Positions 59,678 through 64,000 of a DNA stretch of 64,000 nucleotides are shown here, one piece after another (position 1 is the stretch's first letter; every line of letters starts with the position of its first letter). Location of the stretch: positions 1-64,000 of IMG/VR virus record IMGVR_UViG_3300032296_003403; one strand, given 5' to 3'. Under the pieces are notes generated by a model. That model searched no databases. It saw only the letters and a program-made list of their open reading frames with translations, and was not told where the DNA came from. Source of the DNA: a virus. A program made the position numbers and the translations under genes.

Positions 59678-60235
59678 ATGTTAATAGATTTTTCTAAATT
59701 AGAAAAGACAGATATAAAAAAACCTTCATATAAGAAGAAAAAATCAGCTAAAAATATAGTTTCTAATGGTAATTTGACTTCCAAAGATATAATAAAATCT
59801 CTGAGATTGAGGTTTATAAACCATAAATATATTATAAATAATGCTTATATTTTTGAATGGGAGAGTGATTTTTTCTCAGTATCTGAGAGTGGTTACGTTT
59901 ATGAAATAGAAATTAAGGTTACTAGAGGAGATTTTAAGGATGATTTCAATAAAACTTCTAAACATATGCTACTATCAGAGTCAAAAGACACTAAAAATAA
60001 CATAAAAAGACCAAATAAATTCTTCTATGCAGCTCCAAAAGGGCTGTTAAATACTATAGAAATTCCAGAATATGCAGGATTAATTGAAGTGGAATCTATC
60101 TCAGAATTAAAAATAACTAAAGAAGCTCCTTTTTTACACAGAGAAAATTCCCTAAATTTGCTAAAAGATGTACTTTTAGATAAATTTTATTACAGATACA
60201 GAGATTTTATACTAAAAGAAGAGGAAAATTTTTAA
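59678..60235 (+). CDS. MmcB-like PD-(D/E)XK family nuclease
   Basis: The segment GYVYEIEIKVTRGDFKDDFN contains a PD-(D/E)XK-type E-x-K (Glu78, Lys80), and RPNKFFYAAPKGLLNTIEIP, EYAGLIEV follows, the pattern of MmcB-like DNA repair or restriction-type nucleases. The N-terminal 30 residues are Lys-rich. At 185 aa it is a single domain. It is on the plus strand, opposite to almost all neighbours, and starts after a GC-rich structured leader. DNA repair or degradation of host DNA is possible. Confidence 0.7.
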   Translation: MLIDFSKLEKTDIKKPSYKKKKSAKNIVSNGNLTSKDIIKSLRLRFINHKYIINNAYIFEWESDFFSVSESGYVYEIEIKVTRGDFKDDFNKTSKHMLLSESKDTKNNIKRPNKFFYAAPKGLLNTIEIPEYAGLIEVESISELKITKEAPFLHRENSLNLLKDVLLDKFYYRYRDFILKEEENF

Positions 60236-60243
60236 AAAAAATT

Positions 60244-60516
60244 ATGGAAAATACTAGAATTTTTATAGAAAATTTAGAGAAATTAGTAGAAGAAGCTGAT
60301 GAATGTACTCTTTCTAACTTCACATATGATCTTTTTGACTGCTTTTATTTCGATATTGTAGCAGAAAAAGATAAAATACCTGCTAAAAACTTAATAGAAG
60401 GATATATTTCAGAGATAGTAAACTCTCTAGAAATAATGAATCCCGAGCTAGAAGAGGACATTAGAATGCTAAATAAAGCCCTAACAGAGCTAGAGCTTTA
60501 TCTAGAATCTATTTAG
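60244..60516 (+). CDS. Hypothetical acidic helical protein (90 aa)
   Basis: The protein is predominantly helix with many Glu and Leu (FIENLEKLVEEADECTLSNF, NPELEEDIRMLNKALTELEL). No family recognised. It begins 8 bases after the nuclease gene, so the two are likely co-transcribed. Its stop overlaps the stop of the convergent tail-fibre gene by four bases, leaving no room for a terminator. Confidence 0.5.
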   Translation: MENTRIFIENLEKLVEEADECTLSNFTYDLFDCFYFDIVAEKDKIPAKNLIEGYISEIVNSLEIMNPELEEDIRMLNKALTELELYLESI

Positions 60517-61262
60517 AATACTGGAATCCCTTTATCTAATATAAGGAGCCTCATTCTAAATTTGTAAGTTTTGGTAGGGAATGAAGCCCCTATACTCATT
60601 AACCAAGTAAAGTATATAGGACTATTCAATGTTGGATTTAGATCTATAGTAAAAGGAGCAGCTTGAGCTACATACAAAGTTCCTCCGTCCATTATTTCTG
60701 TAGGAGTGTTTGATATAGCCCCAGCAGACATTACTTTAAAATCTTTACCCCCAGGATTGTATGTACCAGCTTGACTATTATACATTAAATCAGATATATA
60801 TTGTCCGCTTGTAGCTGATCCTCCGTCTGTTTGAAACGCTACTCCTAAAGAAACGTATGATACGGTAGGACCGTTAGTATTGTTATCATATGCTGGGAAA
60901 TCAGAGCCAGTGAAATTAGTATACACCTCATAATGAGTTATCTCAGCGTTTCTCCACAGGCTTTTAAATGTCGCATATTTTGCGGACGGAGCAGAAGCTG
61001 TTGGATACAATACCAACTTTCCTCCGTCTAAACCAGCTCCGAATACAGATGCTGTAAAAGGAGTTCCTACACCTGCAAAAAATGATCTACTTCCTGATTC
61101 ATGATTTATTATCATGTCATCAAAATCTATTGCATAGGTAATTCCTGGTGAGCTAACATACCCACTTAAAACAGTTACAGATCCTGAAACTAAAGTCACT
61201 GATCCTGTTTCTATTGTTATGGATCCTGTTAGATTTAAAGATCCTGATAGTTGAAGTCCCAT
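60513..61262 (-). CDS. Tail-fibre-like virion protein (249 aa)
   Basis: The N-terminus is a ladder of short beta repeats (LSGSLNLTGSITIETGSVTL, VSGSVTVLSG), like the shafts of phage fibres. From about residue 40 a single globular domain follows: YAIDFDDMIINHESGSRSFF, then THYEVYTNFTG and YFTWLMSIGASFPTKTYKFR. It may be a knob or receptor-contact domain. The gene is one of three consecutive minus-strand fibre-type genes. It is separated from the next by 22 bases. Confidence 0.6.
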   Translation of the reverse strand: MGLQLSGSLNLTGSITIETGSVTLVSGSVTVLSGYVSSPGITYAIDFDDMIINHESGSRSFFAGVGTPFTASVFGAGLDGGKLVLYPTASAPSAKYATFKSLWRNAEITHYEVYTNFTGSDFPAYDNNTNGPTVSYVSLGVAFQTDGGSATSGQYISDLMYNSQAGTYNPGGKDFKVMSAGAISNTPTEIMDGGTLYVAQAAPFTIDLNPTLNSPIYFTWLMSIGASFPTKTYKFRMRLLILDKGIPVF

Positions 61263-61284
61263 TTATTTAAATATTATAGTTTTA

Positions 61285-61986
61285 TTAGGTTATTCTTATT
61301 AAAACAAAGTTTCCATTTCTATAGAGACCTCCTACAGGAACTCCATTTGCTGCAGCTTCGGTATCATCAGCAAAATTCAGGCTTTCAGAAACCTTAGTTA
61401 GAATAACAAAACCATTTTGTGTAAACGATCCTGTTACTGCAAGACTACCTGTTATTACAGCACTCCCTGAATAAGGGAATATTACAAATTCACCGGATTT
61501 AGCAGGCAGATAATAATTGTAATAAGTTGATCCCCAATTACTGCCTGTCATAATAAGTCCAGTACCTACCCCATTACTTATAGCTAAATATGGACCGAAA
61601 GGATTATTGTAGCCTATTCTTGCATAAGTTAAACTGTTGCCACTTTCAGCACTTATATAAGCATTATTATTATTTGTGTAATCTCTTGCTATTATTGAAC
61701 TATCATATGCAAAAAATCCTGAATAGCCTGCTTCTGGATAAGCTGTGATTGATCCACTTACCGACAAAGACCCAGTTTGTGAAATGGAACCAGAAACTAA
61801 TAAGGATCCTGTAACAACAGTAGGCCCTAAAGATCCTGTCTGATAACTTTTTAGGAATGATCCTGTCTGCTCTTGAGTTATAAAAGATCCTGTATTTGTT
61901 GATAGACCATATAGGTAATCTAAGTTACCGTCTCCTTCCTCAAATGTTAATGGAGTTCCTTTTACTAATCTTTTTACTAATGCCAT
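61285..61986 (-). CDS. Tail fibre protein (233 aa)
   Basis: The opening MALVKRLVKGTPLTFEEGDG followed by NLDYL is a marker of marine and freshwater phage fibre proteins (KGxPLTxxExDxNxxxL). Then come TGSF repeats (TGSLGPTVVTGSLLVSGSIS). A central domain spans about residues 80-170. The C-terminus NFADDTEAAANGVPVGGLYR with the final NGNFVLIRIT is a recurrent fibre C-terminus I recognise. It is probably a trimeric short fibre or tip. Confidence 0.75.
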   Translation of the reverse strand: MALVKRLVKGTPLTFEEGDGNLDYLYGLSTNTGSFITQEQTGSFLKSYQTGSLGPTVVTGSLLVSGSISQTGSLSVSGSITAYPEAGYSGFFAYDSSIIARDYTNNNNAYISAESGNSLTYARIGYNNPFGPYLAISNGVGTGLIMTGSNWGSTYYNYYLPAKSGEFVIFPYSGSAVITGSLAVTGSFTQNGFVILTKVSESLNFADDTEAAANGVPVGGLYRNGNFVLIRIT

Positions 61987-62004
61987 TTTATTCTATATTA
62001 TTTT

Positions 62005-62877
62005 TTATGATTCACCAAAATAACCTTCGTCATGGTAACCAAGATTTGTATCATCACCATAGTAGTAATCATCTACTGTTCCACAGAAAACAAGGTTTCC
62101 TGAAACCACATTTACGTTAATTGTAGCCGCAAAAACTTTTCCTTGAGTGCTAATGTTTAAGAACTTAGCAGGATTAGCTCTACCACATCTAGAAGTAAAG
62201 TCTCCTGTAAACATGCCTCTTCCGAATACCACATCAGCTTCAGTAACATAATCTTCTACTGTAACCCAAAGATTATCCCCTTCAGTAACTTTAATTTCGC
62301 CTCTTCTACCTATATAGAAAACACCTCCACTATGATATTGAAGTTCCCAATCTGTTATAAATGTTTTCCAGGTAACTCCTTCGTCTATGCTATAGTAAAT
62401 ATTAATTCTGCCTGTAGAAGCTTCTTTTCTTTGGAGAGCTATTTGCAGTTCATAAGTTGCCGGACCAGCAACAACATTTGAATCAGAGTTAGGAGGGATC
62501 ACAGAAGACAAAGAACCTCCAGCGTTAGTAGTTCTTCTATCGCTAGTTATATTTCCACTGCCCCCTGTTGATACTTGAGGATAAGTAGAGAATATTCCTG
62601 AACTGTTAAATTCAAAAGGCCTATAGAAAGATCCTTTCCTAGAAATATCAGGAACTGGTAGTTTAATACTAGCATTTGGATTAGAGTACAAAGAAGTTTT
62701 CTTGCCTAAATCTTGTCTAACTAACTCTTCCTTCTTGTAAAAATTAGAAGTTTTCTTGTCTAAAGGATCTTGTTTGACAACTTGGCCTGTAGTAAGTGTT
62801 GTACTCTTACTCTCCAAACTCTCTTTCTTCTTTGCTTCGTCCTTATATAAGAAAGATTTTAAATCCTCTAAAGCCAT
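62005..62877 (-). CDS. Virion-associated protein with beta-rich C-terminus (290 aa)
   Basis: Residues 1-75 are Lys/Ser-rich and probably unstructured (MALEDLKSFLYKDEAKKKES). From about 90, a beta-rich domain includes GPATYELQIALQRKEASTGR, INIYYSIDEGVTWKTFITDW, WVTVEDYVTEADVVFGRGMF and a terminal Tyr/Asp-rich tail. IYYSIDEGVTWKTF recalls the Asp-box type repeat (SxDxGxTW) of sialidase-like or BNR proteins, but only one copy is present. It lies beside fibre genes, so a fibre or baseplate tip is likely. Confidence 0.55.
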   Translation of the reverse strand: MALEDLKSFLYKDEAKKKESLESKSTTLTTGQVVKQDPLDKKTSNFYKKEELVRQDLGKKTSLYSNPNASIKLPVPDISRKGSFYRPFEFNSSGIFSTYPQVSTGGSGNITSDRRTTNAGGSLSSVIPPNSDSNVVAGPATYELQIALQRKEASTGRINIYYSIDEGVTWKTFITDWELQYHSGGVFYIGRRGEIKVTEGDNLWVTVEDYVTEADVVFGRGMFTGDFTSRCGRANPAKFLNISTQGKVFAATINVNVVSGNLVFCGTVDDYYYGDDTNLGYHDEGYFGES

Positions 62878-62892
62878 TGTGGTCTATTTGTA

Positions 62893-62901
62893 TATAAATA
62901 G
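62893..62901 (-). promoter_or_regulatory. CTATTTATA motif, minus side of divergent pair
   Basis: Minus-strand CTATTTATA, 15 bases before the start at 62877, back-to-back with the plus-strand copy at 62923. Confidence 0.5.
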
Positions 62902-62922
62902 ATAAATTAATTGAAAAATTAA

Positions 62923-62931
62923 ATATTTATA
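62923..62931 (+). promoter_or_regulatory. ATATTTATA motif, plus side of divergent pair
   Basis: Plus-strand ATATTTATA, 9 bases before the plus-strand ATG at 62941. The motif changes strand with gene orientation here, which supports a promoter-type role. Confidence 0.55.
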
Positions 62932-62940
62932 GAAAAAGTC

Positions 62941-63075
62941 ATGGCAGCAAAAAAAGGATCAGGTTCAAAGGAAGCAGTAAAAATCACTTTCGGTAAAAGA
63001 AAATTAGGCGCAGCAAAAAAATCATACAATAAACACACTCCAAGGCCAAAGGCATACAGAGGTCAAGGAAGATAA
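62941..63075 (+). CDS. Tiny basic protein (44 aa)
   Basis: I translated this short plus-strand frame by hand. It encodes MAAKKGSGSKEAVKITFGKR and closes with NKHTPRPKAYRGQGR, highly basic (Lys/Arg/His with Gly). The closing HTPxPKxYRGQGR is a pattern I recall in small proteins of Bacteroidota-infecting phages. It starts 9 bases after an ATATTTATA motif, which favours it being real. A DNA- or RNA-binding role is possible. Confidence 0.7.
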   Translation: MAAKKGSGSKEAVKITFGKRKLGAAKKSYNKHTPRPKAYRGQGR

Positions 63076-63085
63076 AAATAAAGAC

Positions 63086-63262
63086 ATGGACACAATAGGA
63101 TTAATTATCGTAGGAGGGCTCGTTGTACTCTCAATAGTTGCTATAATCTCCCTTGCTTTTGATAAGAAAAAGAAAGACGATGTAAAAGGAGGCAGCAGCA
63201 GTGGCGGAGGAGTATCTCCATCTAATCCAAGCTCTAGCTCTAACGAAGAGTCCTTAAACTAA
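63086..63262 (+). CDS. Small single-pass membrane protein (58 aa)
   Basis: I translated this plus-strand frame by hand. It encodes a protein beginning MDTIGLIIVGGLVVLSIVAI with a clear membrane helix (about residues 4-25), then a Lys/Asp patch and a Gly/Ser-rich tail ending EESLN. It begins 10 bases after the 44-aa gene. Holin-like or small regulatory membrane roles are possible; size alone is not evidence of either. It ends at a hairpin shared with the convergent gene. Confidence 0.6.
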   Translation: MDTIGLIIVGGLVVLSIVAIISLAFDKKKKDDVKGGSSSGGGVSPSNPSSSSNEESLN

Positions 63263-63263
63263 A

Positions 63264-63288
63264 AGAGACCTAGTATTTCTAGGCCTCT
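63264..63288. terminator. Hairpin terminator between convergent genes
   Basis: AGAGACCTAG (63264-63273) and CTAGGCCTCT (63279-63288) form a 10-bp stem with one mismatch on the plus strand (a G-U pair on the minus strand), with a 5-base loop. On the minus strand it is followed by TTTTAG. It overlaps the stop codon of the minus-strand gene and follows the plus-strand gene by one base, so it probably ends transcripts from both sides. Confidence 0.65.
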
Positions 63289-63551
63289 CCTTTAACAGCA
63301 TCTCTTAGATCCGAGAGCTGATTTTGCATTTTCAGTACTTTGTTCATCAGATCAGAAATCTGATCATATGCCTTTTCATCATCCTCATACTTTGTCTCTA
63401 GCTTAGAGATCGCCTTATAGGCTCTCTCCATATCAGCTTCAAGTTTATCAACAACAGCAGGTTGATTCAAAAGATCATCCACAGTAACAGACAAGAATCT
63501 GTTAGTCAGAAGTTCTAATACCTTCTCACTATTTTGAATATCCGGATTCAA
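63279..63551 (-). CDS. Coiled-coil protein (90 aa, TTG start)
   Basis: The start is taken as the TTG at 63551, which directly follows the upstream stop; the next in-frame Met is residue 41. The protein is helical throughout (EKVLELLTNRFLSVTVDDLL, DKLEADMERAYKAISKLETK) and ends in a Lys/Glu tail. It is richer in G/C codons than most neighbours. I do not recognise it. It is probably translated with the 125-aa protein. Confidence 0.55.
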   Translation of the reverse strand: MNPDIQNSEKVLELLTNRFLSVTVDDLLNQPAVVDKLEADMERAYKAISKLETKYEDDEKAYDQISDLMNKVLKMQNQLSDLRDAVKGEA

Positions 63552-63552
63552 A

Positions 63553-63930
63553 TTACTTTCTATTAATTCTATTGAAAGCTTCTTTCAGATCAGGAAGATT
63601 CATTTTTTCAGCATCGTCAGCTGATACATCAGGAGTTTCAGAATCTTTACCAGCTTTAACACCAGCGATTCTCTCAAGGTTAGCCATGATGCTATTCCAA
63701 CCGCTCTTATCTTCAATTCCCTTCATAGAAGGTTCGTTAGCTAAAATCTCTTTAATCAAATCAAGGATAGCAAGCGCTAAATCTTTTTGATTAGCAATAC
63801 TAGCGTTGATCCTAGCAAGGATAGCATCAGGGAGATTGTATTTAGCTCCATCATACTCTTCTTTTACAGTGCCAGCTATGTTAGCAGCAATTTCCGAAAT
63901 TCTCTTTTTAAATTCTTGTTCGTTTCTCAT
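63553..63930 (-). CDS. Hypothetical helical protein (125 aa)
   Basis: The protein is a helical bundle with Ala/Ile/Leu-rich segments (QEFKKRISEIAANIAGTVKE, LALAILDLIKEILANEPSMK) and a charged C-terminus. Not recognised. It is separated from the next gene by one base. An ATATTTATA motif stands 17 bases before its start. Its G/C-richer codon use suggests strong expression, comparable to the capsid and scaffold genes. Confidence 0.5.
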   Translation of the reverse strand: MRNEQEFKKRISEIAANIAGTVKEEYDGAKYNLPDAILARINASIANQKDLALAILDLIKEILANEPSMKGIEDKSGWNSIMANLERIAGVKAGKDSETPDVSADDAEKMNLPDLKEAFNRINRK

Positions 63931-63947
63931 TATTGTCTATTATATAC

Positions 63948-63956
63948 TATAAATAT
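63948..63956 (-). promoter_or_regulatory. ATATTTATA motif near right edge
   Basis: Sense-strand ATATTTATA, 17 bases before the start at 63930. Confidence 0.5.
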
Positions 63957-63961
63957 TAATT

Positions 63962-64000
63962 TTATCTTGATCTAGAGAGGTTAAACCTAGAAACTCTTTT
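63962..64000 (-). CDS. C-terminal end of a further minus-strand gene (partial)
   Basis: From the right edge one minus-strand frame reads KRVSRFNLSRSR and then a TAA stop at 63962-63964. With gene density this high it is probably the last 12 residues of another gene whose start lies outside. Nothing can be said of its function. Confidence 0.35.
   Translation of the reverse strand, partial: KRVSRFNLSRSR

Noticed and set aside
62323-62400. Asp-box-like SxDEGVTW segment considered evidence for a sialidase
   Set aside because: Only one copy is present; a beta-propeller needs several, and no catalytic residues are visible.
1-64000. Prophage or mobile-element signs (integrase, attachment sites, insertion-sequence ends)
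   Set aside because: None was found; the content is lytic T4-like virion and replication genes, with only a GIY-YIG-like protein as a possible mobile endonuclease.

Overview
The window is a contiguous stretch of a large, AT-rich, T4-like contractile-tailed phage (Caudoviricetes). The head and DNA-packaging set is recognisable from protein motifs: large terminase (gp17), portal (gp20), prohead protease (gp21), scaffold (gp22), major capsid protein (gp23), neck proteins (gp13 and gp14) and tail-sheath completion protein (gp15). So are baseplate proteins gp25 and gp6, a gp5-like hub, and a gp55-like late sigma factor. Most starts lack a Shine-Dalgarno sequence and sit behind A/T-rich leaders. 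The spanin-like pair and the Cys/Thr-Pro domains are of a kind I associate with Bacteroidota phages, so a Bacteroidota host is my best inference, not a demonstration. I saw no tRNA, CRISPR array, integrase or insertion sequence.

Nearly everything is on the minus strand and reads from right to left. From the right edge: small coiled-coil proteins and tail-fibre genes (about 64.0-60.5 kb), interrupted by two plus-strand islands (62.94-63.26 and 59.68-60.52 kb). Next come an HD hydrolase and the gp55-like sigma factor (59.5-57.5 kb), then baseplate and virion genes with a GH19 endolysin (57.5-42 kb). An appendage and sugar block follows (42-30 kb): Thr-Pro-repeat virion proteins flank four glycosyltransferase genes and a UDP-galactopyranose mutase. 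Then come a GIY-YIG-like protein and a DNA primase (30.2-28.8 kb), a run of small proteins whose N-termini look like T4 capsid-targeting sequences (28.8-22 kb), and a metalloprotease plus a spanin-like pair (22-20.9 kb). The head module (20.9-9.7 kb), PhoH, the neck and tail-completion genes (9.6-5.6 kb) and a giant collagen-like fibre gene running off the left edge (5.26 kb to 1) complete the window.

Three systems deserve attention. (1) Mucin-like virion proteins made of Thr-Pro linkers and small Cys-containing domains are encoded beside a GlcNAc-type polypeptide glycosyltransferase, a GT-A enzyme, a GT-B enzyme, a three-domain GT/GT25/methyltransferase fusion and a galactofuranose-forming mutase. 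This suggests a self-encoded pathway that glycosylates the phage's own appendages. (2) A cassette of small genes shares an N-terminal amphipathic segment ending in L-x-E, like the prohead-targeting peptides cut by gp21. One of them carries an ADP-ribosyltransferase-like domain, a possible counterpart of T4 Alt delivered with the DNA. (3) The motif ATATTTATA recurs in the sense orientation just upstream of operon-head genes on both strands. It is a candidate promoter for the gp55-like sigma, but is the reverse complement of the T4 late box TATAAATA.

All functions are assigned by reading sequence and recalling families; no database search was possible. The longest stretch without a gene is about 180 bases.
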